In this document: piece after piece, positions 44,266 through 55,562 of the stretch | Numbering within the stretch: position 1 is the first letter of the stretch | How the letters are laid out: every line of letters starts with the position of its first letter | Assembly: GCA_031772625.1 (NCBI GenBank) | Contig: CM062808.1 | Location: 145,306,605 to 145,370,604 of the forward strand | Direction of reading: 5' to 3' | DNA length: 64,000 bases | From: Pinus tabuliformis | Taxonomy: Eukaryota > Streptophyta > Pinopsida > Pinales > Pinaceae | Position numbers and translations under genes: made by a program | Notes under the pieces: model-generated | The model's input: the letters and a program-made list of their open reading frames with translations, nothing else | Database searches by the model: none | What the model was told of the DNA's origin: nothing

Positions 44266-45390
44266 GATGCCCCCTAAAGTGTGAGATTAGAGGTAGAGAC
44301 GATGGCCGAAATACTTTACTAAAACTGTAATTTTCTGTCAAAATTTTTAGAGAGAGAAGCTTTGGGCGGCAAGGGAAAACCTGATACAACAACATACATA
44401 TATATAAACTACTAAAATCATGTCCTGAGTCAGGAATTCCCATGCTCAGTAGCTATGTCAGAGTAATTTTCTCTTCTAAGATATAACAATTCTGGCCACC
44501 AATAAGCACAGAGTGGATCTAGTGTCATAATAGAATCATCCTGAAAGTGTTGTCTCCAAAAAACAATATTCGCAGCTTGGGAGAGGAAACAAGGCTGAAT
44601 GACGCAAGCCTCTACCCAAGGTCTTGATTTCCGCTTCACCAAACAACATAGATTGATACATGTGAAAAATATGTGTTGATGTCGAACATGCACGAAATAA
44701 TCTAATTACCAGTCAATAATGGAGACCGTTAACAGATGCGAGGAAGGCCACCGATAATGGTGATGGTCTCCAAGATGCACAGTGAAAACTAGCGAGTGTG
44801 AAAGATTTCTTTGTCATCAAACACTCATAGAATCACTTAACCAGGAGGCAATAATGAAAACCCCTGATCAAACACAAGGTAACCTGCCACTAATGTCTAC
44901 AAGTACCAAGGCACTGAATGTGTTTCTATGTTATCTTCCTAGATAGATTTTTGAAGTCGATAGGAAGAAACCTGTCGAAAGGTAGGCGATGACGTGTCGT
45001 ACATCAGTCGACATGAAATCGGACAAGAATGATTTTGTTTTTTGAGGAATATTTTGAGCATTTGGGTCTAAACAACAGAGTGCATGATGAAAGGATATGT
45101 ATGATTGGTTGATAGAGGAAACAAATGGGAACCCTTGAACAATAGATGGCATGACAACAATTTTAACCAGAGAGAACTAGACTCATGAACACTATAGAGT
45201 GTTAGGATACGAAGATGAAATTACATCAGGGTATATAGGCTAAAAACTCATAGGTTGGTAGGGTTCATATTGAGAGGCCATAAAAATGAAGGTTTATCTG
45301 AGGGAGTACCATGTTCAAGGGAAAAACTGCTGCCAAACCATGCTTTCTAATACGGAATATAGTTGTATTGTCCACTTTCCCCGTCTGATT
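44266..45390 (-). other. Gypsy-D 3' region between LTR and repeat array
   Basis: Opens with the polypurine tract. It contains the conserved block read as GATGTCGAACATG on the plus strand (44676-44688), which lies at about the same distance from the polypurine tract as in the array and Gypsy-G. Small ORFs on the minus strand (44258-44443, 44430-44693, 44931-45152) are unrelated to known proteins and are not supported. Confidence 0.55.
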
Positions 45391-46880
45391 AATTTAATGA
45401 GTCCAGACAGGTAAACTCATTGATCTTTTCATGTTTAAAGAGTCTGAAAAGGATCGCAAAAAAGAATGACTCTTTGCCCTATATGATTAGTTTAATGAGT
45501 CTAGATAGGCAAACTCGTCGATTTTTTCATGTTTTAAGAGTCTGAAAAGTATCGTAAAAAGAATGACTCTATATCTTGTCTGTGTAATTTAAAGAGTCCA
45601 GACTAGACAACTTAGTGGTCTTTTCATTTTTAGAGAGTCTAAAAAGATCATAAAGAGAAACTCCATGGTGGTCTCTTTGTCATAGTCGTTAACCGGGTGC
45701 GACAAAAGGTTAATAGTATACTCGGATCGATTACTTTTCTGTAAGTTAATCTATTGAACCCGGATAAAGATAAACCTATTTTCAATAAATGTCGACCTCA
45801 TTTTGTTACGAGTATGAGGCAATGGACTAAACTCATTTTTCATCATGAATTTTTAATGAGTCACGCAACGACAAACTCAATACCTTCATCAAAATTTTTA
45901 ATGAGTCAAATGAAGAAAACTTAGGGTATCTTTTTCAGTTTAGTGAGCGAGAAAAAGAGGGAAAAGAATGGCTCATCCCTTCCACATAATTTTACGAGCT
46001 TGAAGGAGGGGAGAAACTTGGGGATTTTTCGATTTAAGAGCGAGAAACTGTCCCAAAAAAGAAAGTGCTCTTGTTGCTGCTGTATATTTTTAACGAGCCC
46101 GGTAACAAAAACTCAGGATTTTTTGGTTTAACGAGAGAGAAAAGTACCTAAAAGAATGCTCGTGTCATCTTCAATTTTAACAAGTAGAAATACTAAGTTC
46201 AGGATTTTTTCAATTTAAAGAGCAAGAAAAAAGTGCCTAAAAAGAATGCTCCTTTGGTATTTTTTAGTTTATGATCTGGAAAAAAATAAAAAAAGAGTTG
46301 CTCAAAGCATTGTTGCGTGTATTTAATGAGCGTAATGATGAAAACTCGAAGATGTTTATATTTTTTAAAGAGCAATAAAATATCACAAAAAATTCTCTAA
46401 CCATCTTCGTACAGATTTAACGAGAGCAACGATGAAAGCTGAGAGATGTTTATAGTTTTTTAAAGAGCAATAAAATATCTCAAAAAGTGCTCTATCTATT
46501 GTTTCATAGATTTAATGAGCCCAATGATAAAAACTTGAAGATGTTTATATTTTTTTAAAGAGAAATAAAATATCTCAAAAAGTGCTCTATCCATCGTCGT
46601 ATAGATTTAACGAGTGCAACAATGAAAACTCGGAGATGTTTATATTTTTTAAAGAGCAATAAAATATCCCTAAAAGTGCTCTATTCTATTCTTCATTGTA
46701 TTAATTTAACGAGCCCAAAGAAGGAGACTTGAGGTTTTTCAGATTGAGCAAGAAAAATACCATAAAAAGAATGCTCAATCTTCTTCATGGTAGTTTAATG
46801 ATCCTAAAGAAGGAGACTTGAGGATTTTTATGATTAACGAGCAAGAAAAATACCATAAAAAGAATGCACGACCTTCCTTG
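45391..46880 (-). repeat. Tandem array of about 95-bp units with two potential stems per unit
   Basis: On the plus strand, units start with TTTAAYGAG at about 45393, 45491, 45588, 45852, 45897, 45991, 46089, 46176, 46322, 46416, 46511, 46606, 46705 and 46794. Clean stretches have periods of 94-99 bp. Each unit can form two stems. The first pairs GAGT near the unit start with ACTC about 15 bases on. The second pairs, for example, AGAGTC with GACTCT (45439/45468), AAGAGC with GCTCTT, ACGAG with CTCGT, AGAGCA with TGCTCT, and ATTGAGCA with TGCTCAAT, over a loop of about 20-25 bases. The arms change together between units. Tandem repeats in the 3' untranslated region are known from Tat elements; the paired arms are my observation. 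Confidence 0.8.
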
Positions 46881-48204
46881 ATCTCATCCTTGACAACAGA
46901 AGGGTCCATTCCATGCATTTCTCATAATACCAAGGAAAAACATCGCGAAAGTCCCTAAACGGGTAGGTGAAGCTCACAATTTCCTTAGGATTGCGATTGG
47001 CTCCAATCTGTATGTTTTTAGTGATGCCTGTCACAACAAAAATATCGAGGAGCAATGTTTTTGAAATATTGCCCCTGTTTCCTTTCGAGTCCAAAGGTTG
47101 GATAGTCATATATGGTGAGGAAACAATTTCATGTGCGTCAGAAGATAGGATTTGAAGAGGCATCATGTCCGAATTAGATATCGAAACATGACGGTGTGAG
47201 TCCTCCCAATGTCACTCTTCTAAACTTGTGATATTTCTAATAGCTTTGTCCTTAGGTAGGACTTGACTGAATGGATCGAAAGGAGCAGTTATGGGAGGGG
47301 CAGTGGTACTGTTGGCCGAAACCAAAGTGACCGGAGATTCAGATGCAATTTGAATGGCTTCGCAGGCCAATTGAGCTGGTGACAGTGGCATTTGTTCTGT
47401 GTATGTGTTAATGTCTGAAGGAGCCGATAGGATCCATGTCAGTCTGTTCATGAGGAATAGATGAAAGCTTATTGACCATGTATGAAACCTTCGGCGGCTT
47501 AAGAGGAAAACAACCCATGAGGGAAGGATCCTTCAGTAGACCGGTACCTAAACTGACATAAGAGTTAGTTCCACCTCCTACTAGGGGTATGGAGCCACTT
47601 GGTAATGGTGAATAATCAAGGGTGCATAAAGACAACTGATCTACTGTAACTACCTTTCCATCCAATGGGAATTGGATGATGCGAAAGACAGTAGATACCA
47701 TGGCCGCCATGGCATATGTCCAATTGTGACCCAACAAGAGATTATAGTCGACTTTTCTATCTACAACTTCTACGTCCACCATTACAATTTTCCCAGCCAA
47801 AGTGATGGGAAAACTGGCTAGGTATCCTTTTGGGATAAAGGTTTTGCCATCGAAAGCTTTCAGGGAGTTCAATGGTGGGGATAGGGTTGGAGAACCCAGG
47901 GCGAGCCAACATGAAACCGACATGACAAACGTTGAAGCACCTTCGTTGATGACAATTCTATTTATTTCGAAGTTATATGCACCTAGAATGCAAGCTGGTG
48001 AGAAAGGAGAGGTTTACACTTGCCCATGTTAAAAATAGCAGGCATGGAATCTGTAGGGTCAATACCTCCAATAGCTGAAAGCAAAGCTTTCCGTTGGGTG
48101 GGGCATGTTTGTAATACTTCGAGCACTAACATAGCCGACGACGCTTGTGCCAAATCCTCTATGATGTTGTAGTGTTGGGCGGTACATGAAGATGTATTGT
48201 GCAT
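46834..48204 (-). pseudogene. pro: Gypsy-D protease and truncated start of RT
   Basis: Reading on the minus strand: a gag-protease linker (QRKALLSAIGGIDPTDS, 47983-48204), then protease with NEGAS where the array has DEGAS (near 47935), so the catalytic Asp is Asn. MSVSCWLALGSP, VVDRKVDYNLLLGHNWTYAM and GSIPLVGGG follow (47408-47923). RT begins with FRDFRDVFPWYYEK near 46950; after a frameshift it continues as MDPSVVKDEI and stops being recognisable near 46870, where the repeat array begins. The rest of RT, RNase H and integrase is absent. Confidence 0.78.
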
Positions 48205-49511
48205 TGTGCATCGAAGTGCCCCTTTTGGGGGTCAAATTACAATGTCCTCAATCGACCTTTCGATATGCAAATCGTTGGGCGACAATGGGCTTTGACCTGA
48301 GGATGGTTCTGATGCAGGAGTGACAGGAGCTCTATAAGATTTGGCTCTTGTGGCGAGTTCTACCATTTCAAATGTGAAAATGGTAGAATATCCTTCACCA
48401 GCTAAAGGATGTTGCGAACCATCGTTGCCCCCTGGCATGGGTTGCTATTGGTTTGCAATAATATTTTGCTTCTACTGAGTGGGAAAAGGATTCCTAAGGA
48501 CATTGGGGGTCTTACCAGTATCCCTTTTGGCGAGGTAATTTGTGCATTCTTGAAGACACAGACAACGCCAGGTTATGTGGTCTTTAGCACAGAGTTTACA
48601 AGGAAATATGGCAGGTGTATCCTTTTCATCAGCAGTAGGTGCATCGGCCTTCTGTTTTGGGTTGGGCTGCTTTATTGGCTACTCCTTAGAAGGAGCGGTC
48701 TTTTTCTTATTCTTGTTTTTCTTACCACTGGGATTTTGTGTAGACTGCTAAAATTTTATCACAGTGGCAAGAAGAGCAGTCGTATTGGTAGAGGGGTCCA
48801 CTGCCATCTTGGCAATGGAACCACTGAGTTGTTTTACAGCGACCCCAGAGCTTGCGCTAACAATCCCGTCGGTGTGCAGTCCAGGGTGTTGAGTGGTGGA
48901 AGCATTAAGGTTATGAGGAGCATTGGGGATTATGTCGTAAAGAGTGCCATACTGTGAATATATCAAATCTAAGTGCTAGGCACGACATATGGATTAGTCT
49001 TCTATGACCGCACCACCTAGAGCAACATCTCTAGCGATTTGTGGAAGTAAGGACTTACAGAACCAGCCCGTTAAGAGAAAATTTGGGATGGGAGCTTTGA
49101 CTAACCTCCACCTATGTCTCCATTCATGAATATGATTGGAGATGTGGGTGGCGGTATCCTGACGAAATGAAGTGAGGAACTCTGTCCTAGCCTCATAGCG
49201 GATAGGTAACTAGAAGTGCTTTAGGAATTCCATCGCTAAAGCGTCAAAGATATTTACTGGCGTGCGTGGTAACTCAATATACCATTTTGTTGCATTGCCA
49301 GTGAGGGTGTGGGGAAAAAGACGTAACCGGACACTATCATCCACCATAGAGTTAGAAACACACCAGATATGGTAGGTGGTGATATGGGTGCCCGGATCCT
49401 CCCCTTGTTTTCCATCAAACTTTGGGATGTCCGTTGGTATTTTATGTGGGATCGACGACCATTGTAAGTTGTGGTAGATGGGATTGTTTGTCAGCTTTTA
49501 TAAGTCTGGAA
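48205..49511 (-). pseudogene. gag: Gypsy-D gag, capsid and zinc-knuckle part
   Basis: Minus-strand frames with stops. Capsid core: PKFDGKQGEDPGTH near 49430, LTGNATKWYIELPR near 49270, THISNHIHEW near 49120, LLPQIARDV near 49030. Then DLIYSQYGTLYDIIPNAP (48966), a Lys-rich linker, and a zinc knuckle CKLCAKDHITWRC near 48580 (CX2CX3HX4C as in the array). The N-terminal half continues at 55563-56560 on the other side of Gypsy-E. Confidence 0.75.
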
Positions 49512-50010
49512 TGATGCAGGAGCATTGGAACTGGCCAGTAATGTGGGAAATTGCCCACATGTTGTGGCTTGACAAATTGGATTTCATTTGCTGTTGATTT
49601 TAGTATTACTATGAGAGTCGATTTCATAATTAGTTTGTTATTGTAATAAGTAAAATCTCTCCATTTAGTATTTGAATTGTTAGGCGCATCAAAATGTTTC
49701 TATTGGAATAAATTTATGGAAGATTACCTTATCTATCTGTTAGAGTAATTAGTGGAAAATATGTAGAAAAATTGTAACCAGCGAGGGGATTCTGCGCAGA
49801 AGAGCTGGCCATGGAATCCACAACAGCATCGGAACAAATCCTTACCGCCACTCATATTCGGTAATTATCATAACAGAAGCTAAAGAAGGGGTGATTCTGG
49901 TGGCAATTATTTGTAAACTAAATATCTCTGACAGTTAGTACCTTGGAGCGTATCAACGCTAATTCCTCGTGGGCAATCTTGATTCAGATCGCATGAAATC
50001 TGGTAAATTG

Positions 50011-50091
<81 letters not shown>

Positions 50092-51349
50092 ATAGCTGTT
50101 CTGACCGCCGATTGTGGCAAATATAGCTGTGTTGGACCGGAATATCAGTCAATCATCGAACCTGTATTAATGAGCTGGGAGAAGAGGGTGTGTGAGGAGT
50201 GAGCAAGGATTCTCCTTGGGAGCCTTCGGGCAGTTTGTAAAAAGGCCATAGAATTGCATATCTGGCCGTGAATAGAAAACTCTGTGTGAATTTTGTTTTA
50301 TTGTAAATATGAGTATGTTGACTTCAATTGATATTATCATGTTTGCATTTATTAAATTCTGAGATATGGATCTGCACATGGTTGCAGAAATTGAGGTTTT
50401 ATAATGTTGAAATTGAATGAAGTGCGGGTGTGATATATTTTTCCCAATGCGCCATTGCTATGTGTGTTAATCATTAATCCGCTTGCATTCTGTGTGATAA
50501 TATACCGCCTTGAATTGAATGATGTCTTCGCAGATTGCTTGAATCCCCATCTCTGTTATACCTGGAAGTTATTATCACTATGGAGACTTCTAGAAATTAA
50601 GGAGCGATTCGACATAAGTTGCAGTAACATATATGGATCGCCAGTCCGTCATGCGGAGGTGGACCGCCGAATAGTGGAATCGTGGAAGCATTAACCACTG
50701 CGAGTCTCATTAAGTGGCTGTAGCAGACAGTCCGAGACTGTATTAGTGTGGGAAGCCTTTTGAAATAGTAACTGTGTGCTCGGCTTACAAAGCCTCTCGG
50801 AGCCACATCGTAACAAAGTTCCGAATTTGCTAGCTGAATAACGGAACCACAAAAATATTAACCAGTGTATATGGGAGTATCAGTTCTGGAGGAGCGGAAT
50901 TCATGGTTTGAGCATCGCCGAACAGCGGGACTGGCGACACATTAGAAGGTTACGTGGAATTGTATAGAGCCGTGGTTTGGTCGAACAATTGCAATTATAT
51001 ATATCCATTGACCGAAAGCAGCATAGGGACAGAGATATATATGCGAGCCTGTGGTAAATCGGTGCATATATCCATACGAGCCTGTGTTTAGAGTAAGGGC
51101 CAGGCTATAACCAGCGGCAATATCAAAGCAAGGGGAAAACATCCTATGAATGTGCGTAGGTAAATACATATATATATATTGAATACACATGCCCATTATT
51201 GATATGTTTCTTTTAGGAATTGTGTGAAGAGCCTGCGTGTTGAACAAGCATGGTTTATAAAGCATGAGATTACAATATCATGAAACAATCTTCCGCAAGT
51301 TAAGTGTACACTCGGAAGGATCCTGGTAGGAGCGGCCTGGGCTGCATCA
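49512..51349 (+). repeat. 5' LTR of Gypsy-E, 1838 bp
   Basis: Starts TGATGCAGGAGC and ends GGGCTGCATCA, with the primer site directly after it. It is 64 bp longer than the 3' LTR because of a (TA)n(GT)n expansion at 50011-50089. Minus-strand ORFs such as 50942-51265 recur in both LTRs and are not genes. Confidence 0.92.
50011..50089 (+). repeat. Compound (TA)n-(GT)n microsatellite
   Basis: About 24 TA units followed by about 14 GT units. The matching point of the 3' LTR (54287-54302) has only TTATATATATGTGTTATATA, so the expansion arose after insertion in this LTR. ORFs through it that read YIYIYI or CVCVCV are artefacts. Confidence 0.95.
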
Positions 51350-51350
51350 G

Positions 51351-51364
51351 GTGGTATCAGAGCC
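51351..51364 (+). other. Primer-binding site of Gypsy-E (initiator tRNA-Met type)
   Basis: TGGTATCAGAGCC follows the LTR end within two bases, a perfect plant initiator-tRNA-Met type site and unlike the TGGCGACTCC site of the other gypsy elements in this window. Confidence 0.9.
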
Positions 51365-51390
51365 AAACTAGCAGGTGTTTGCAGAAAAAT

Positions 51391-53499
51391 ATGCTGCCAA
51401 GGAGACGAATTGGTCGAGGGAGACCAGAACCAAATTCAATCCTGATAGAGGAAGTACGAAGACTGCGTGAACGAATGGAGACAATGGAAACAGCCCAGAG
51501 AAGAGCACCTGATGAGGGAGTTGAAAGTTCTTCAGAAGAATCTGAGGAGGAAGCGGAAGCAGGAGAAGAAAATGAAACTGCCAAAGTCCTCAAGATGCTG
51601 GCAAAAGTTGGAAGCAAACCCAAGATAGAAATTCCTATGTATGAAGGAAGTTTAAATGCCGAGGAGCTCATGGATTGGATCAGATCCATAGATCAATATT
51701 TCGATTATGAAGAGATTGAGGAGAATAAGAGGGTGAAGTTTGCAGTCACTAGACTGAAGGTCCATGTAGCCATCTGGTGGGACGAGTTACAGACATCAAG
51801 AACGAGAAAGGGAAAATCTAAGATCAAGCAATGGGATAAAATGGTAAGCAAACTGAAAGCCAAGTTTTTGCCTAAAGACTATCATTTGAATCTTTTTAAG
51901 CAGATGCAAAATCTGAAGTAGAAAGGAATGTCTGTTAAAGAATACACTGAAGAATTTTACAGGTTAAATATCAGAACAGGGCATGTAGAAGATGATTTGG
52001 AGAAAGTAGCCAGGTATATTAATGGGCTAAGGTATGAGATCCAACATGAGATTAGCCTGTTAAGTTTGAAAACTGTTGAGGATGTCTATCAAGCAGCCTT
52101 GAAGGCAGAGGAAAAACTGTTGCGCAAACAAAACCAGAGAAAGAGAGGTAAGAATCCAGCAAAAGAAGGAAGGATACTTGAATCCAAAGTTCAACACTCT
52201 CAGAATGAGGCAGGGAGTGCGAGCAATAGAGCACCACAAAGAGGAGATTTTGGCCGTGGAAGGTTTGTGCCCAGAGGCAGAGGCCGAGGAAGAGATGTCC
52301 GGTGCTTTGCATGTGGTGAATGGGGACATGTAAAATGGGATTGTCCTCATCAGAGATCAGAAAACCAGCTCAACATGAATGTTCCAGAAGCCAAGGAAGA
52401 GATTCCTCAACCTGAAGCTAAAGAGGAACCACCAGAAGACGGAGAGTCCCTATTACTGAAGAGGGTATTACTGGAAGGAGCTAAGGAATCCAAAGAACCA
52501 GTTAAAAGGAAGACCTTATTCAGAACTGTATGTAAGTCCAAGGGTAAGTGTTGCAAGTTGATAATTGATAGCAGTAGTACTGACAACCTTGTTTCTACAG
52601 AGATGGTGGACAAGTTGAAGTTGGAGAGAACAGTACACCCCACTCCTTATAAAGTATCGTGGCTTCAGAAAGGCCATCAAATTTTTGTAACTAAACAATT
52701 TCAAGTTGAATTTCAGATTGGTACTTATAAGGATGTCATTTTATGTGATGTAATGCCGATAGATGTATGCCACATATTGCTAGGGAGGCCCTGGAAGTTT
52801 GACCGAAATGCCATACATGATGGCAGAAGAAATACTTATACTTTGGAGAAAGATGGGCATAAGCATACACTACTACCATTGAAAGTTGAAGCTGATAAAG
52901 AAGCAATTGGAGATAGTGTCACGTTGATGAATGAGAAGATCCTGTTGCAGGAAGATGAGAAGGGTAAGGATATGCATTTTGCTAATGTTGGAAAACCCAA
53001 GGTAATTTTAACTTCTACAAATTTAGAAGATTTACCTGAAGAAATTCAGAATTTATTGAATGGTTCTGCTGATATTGTTGTGGATGAGTTGTTACCCATC
53101 AGGAGTATTAGCCACCATAATGATCTAATACCTGGAGTCAGTTTGCCGAATAAAGTAGCCTACAGGGTAATGCAGGAAAATTTCAAAGCTGGAACACAAG
53201 TGAAAGAGTTGATGGATAAATGGCTAATCAGTGAAAGCCTTAATCCATGTGTTGTGCCAATAGCACTCAGTCCGAAGAAAGAAGTTGAATGGCGCATAAA
53301 TTCAAATTCTCGAGCCTTATATAAAATCACCATCAGGGTGAAGAATGAAGATTTGAAGGAATATGCAGTCTCTAAAGAAGAGCTGAAATTGGATCCGAAG
53401 AAAATACAAGTATATGTGAATTGGCTAACTCCTAGAAGCATATTTGAGGGAGATGTCAAAAGCAGATGGCAGGAATGCAATAGCAAAGACAAGCAGTGA
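51391..53499 (+). pseudogene. gag-pro: Gypsy-E gag-protease with truncated RT
   Basis: One frame from the ATG at 51391 (MLPRRRIGRGRP), broken by TAG at 51919-51921 and closed by TGA at 53497-53499. Order: acidic N-terminal part; retrotrans_gag capsid (IPMYEGSLNAEELMDWI, VKFAVTRLKVHVAIWWDEL, FLPKDY); a CX2CX4HX4C knuckle at 52303-52344; protease with DSSS starting at 52567, where the usual DSG/DGG Gly is Ser, then LLGRPWKFDR near 52780 and HDGRRNTY. RT starts with the fingers (LISESLNPCVVPIALSPKK, NSRALYKITI) and stops before any catalytic motif. The last codons (VNWLTPRS) belong to the connection region, so the RT palm is deleted. It may still supply Gag pieces. Confidence 0.85.
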
Positions 53500-53788
53500 G
53501 CAGATATGAGGAGGCGGAAAAAGGAATTCCAAACAGGTGATTTAGTCATGTATTGCAGAATGGTAGCTATACTAAAAGCCAGAAGAAGAACCACAAAGAG
53601 ATGCCCTAACAGACGAAAGCCCAAAGCAGGAAAAAGGAAAACGAAAGCACTAAAGCGAACCAGGAGTCAGACTCATTATCAGTATTTGACCAAGTGGAAA
53701 GAGGAACTAGTAGAGGACGTTAGCGGAGCTACAGAGAATGGGGATCAACTCCAAACAACTACAAGATCAGTTTTCTTCCCCGGGAGTC
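53500..53788 (+). pseudogene. Gypsy-E polyprotein end: integrase C-terminus and degenerate chromodomain
   Basis: Still in the gag frame. KKEFQTGDLVMYC matches the start of the gypsy integrase C-terminal region (EFQVGDLVM type). After a basic stretch, HYQYLTKWKEELVED resembles the central strand of a chromodomain (YLVKWKG type) and the frame reads into the LTR. Chromodomains target chromoviral integration to heterochromatin. The aromatic cage residues cannot be judged, so the domain call is tentative. Confidence 0.5.
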
Positions 53789-55562
53789 TGATGCAGGAGC
53801 ATCGGAACTGGCCAGCAATGTGGGAAATTGCCCACATGTTGTGGCTTGACAAATTGGATTTCATTTGCTGTTGATTTTAGTATTACTATGAGAGTCGATT
53901 TCATAATTAGTTTGTTATTGTAATAAGTAAAATCTCTCCATTTAGTATTTGAATTGTTAGGCGCATCAAAATGTTTCTGTTGGAATAAATTTATGGAAGA
54001 TTACCTTATCTATCTGTTAGAGTAATTAGTGGAAAATATGTAGACAAATTGTAACCAGCGAGGGGATTCTGCGCACAAGAGCTGGCCATGGAATCCACAA
54101 CAGCATCGGAACAAATCCTTACCGCCACTCATATTCGGTAATTATCATAACAGAAGCTAAAAAAGGGGCAATTCTTGTGGCAATTATTTGTAAACTGAAG
54201 ATCTCTGACAGTTAATACCTTGGAGCGTATCAACGCCAATTCCTCGTGGGTAATCTTGATTCAGATCGCATGAAATCTGGTAAATTGTTATATATATGTG
54301 TTATATAGCTGTTCTGACCGCCGATTGTGGCAAATATAGCTGTGTTGGACCAGAATATCAGTCAATCATCGAACCTGTATTAATGAGCTGGGAGAAGAGG
54401 GTGTGTGAGGAGTGAGCAAGGATTCTCCTTAGGAGCCTTCGGGAAGTTTGTAAAAAGGCCATAGAATTGCATATCTGGCCGTGAATAGAAAACTCTATGT
54501 GAAGTTTGTTTTATTGTAAATATGAGTATGTTGACTTCAATTGATATTATCATGTTTGCATTTATTAAATTCTGAGATATGGATCTGCACATAGTTATAG
54601 AAATTGAGGTTTTATAATGTTGAAATTGAATGAAGAACGAGTGTGATATATTTTTCCCAATGCACCATTGCTACGTGTGTTAATCATTAATCCTCTTGCA
54701 TTCTGTGTGATAATATATCGCCTTGAATTGAATGATGTCTTAACAGATTGCTTGAATCCCCATCTCTGTTATACGTAGAAGTTATTATCACTATGGAGAC
54801 TTCTAGAAATTAAGGAGCGATTCGACATAAGTTGCAGTAACATATATGGATCGCCAGTCCGTCATGCGGAGGTGGACCGCCGAATAGTGGAATCGTGGAA
54901 GCATTAACCACTGCGAGTCTCATTAAGTGGCTGTAGCAGACAGTCCGAGACTGTATTAGCGTGGGAAGCCTTTTGAAATAGTAACTGTGTGCTCGGCTTA
55001 CAAAGCCTCTCGGAGCCACAGCGTAACAAAGTTCCGAATTTGCTAGCCGAATAACGGAACCACAGAAATATTAACCAGTGTATATGGGAGTATCAGTTCT
55101 GGAGGAGCGGAAGTCATGGTTTGAGCATCGCCGAACAGCGGGACTGGCGACACATTAGAAGGTTACGTGGAATTGTATAGAGCCGTGGTTTGGTCGAACA
55201 ATTGCAATTATATATATCCATTGACCGAAAGCAGCATAGGGACAGAGATATATATGCGAGCCTGTGGTAAATCGGTGCATATATCCATACGAGCCTGTGT
55301 TTAGAGTAAGGGCCAGGCTATAACCAGCGGCGATATCAAAGCAAGGGGAAAACATCCTACGAATGTGCGTAGGTAAATACATATAAATATATTGAATACG
55401 CATGCCCATTATTGATATGTTTCTTTTAGGAATTGTGTGAAGAGCCTGCGTGTTGAACAAGCATGGTTTATAAAGCATGAGATTACAATTTCATGAAACA
55501 ATCTTCCGCAAGTTAAGTGTACACTCGAAAGGATCCTGGTAGGAGCGGCCTGGGCTGCATCA
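53789..55562 (+). repeat. 3' LTR of Gypsy-E, 1774 bp
   Basis: Same ends as the 5' LTR. The purine tract before it is short and weak (CCCCGGGAGTC). The right target duplication TGGAA follows at 55563. Confidence 0.92.

Larger units (their letters stand above)
49512..55562 (+). mobile_element. Gypsy-E: chromovirus-like deletion derivative, nested in Gypsy-D gag
   Basis: LTRs 49512-51349 and 53789-55562 (TGATGCAGGAGC...GGCTGCATCA), primer site, a gag-protease frame with the first part of RT, then a jump to the polyprotein end. A perfect 5-bp duplication TGGAA lies at 49507-49511 and 55563-55567. The LTRs look about 97-98% identical by eye apart from a microsatellite, so this is one of the younger insertions. 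Chromovirus assignment rests on the Gag and protease style and a degenerate chromodomain-like end. Most of RT, RNase H and integrase is gone, so it needs helper proteins. Confidence 0.88.

Noticed and set aside
45391..46880. CRISPR-like array
   Set aside because: Units are ~95 bp, degenerate along their whole length, without constant repeat/variable spacer structure, and lie inside a plant retrotransposon.
49907..50202. ORFs on both strands through the TA/GT microsatellite
   Set aside because: The translations are YIYIYI and CVCVCV runs made by the repeat; the 3' LTR lacks them.
50942..51265. 107-codon minus-strand ORF in the Gypsy-E LTR
   Set aside because: Present in both LTRs (also 55155-55478) because they are near-identical, not because of selection; no domain.
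51350..51365. Possible tRNA gene or host regulatory site at TGGTATCAGAGCC
   Set aside because: It is the retrotransposon primer site: short, directly after an LTR, without any cloverleaf.
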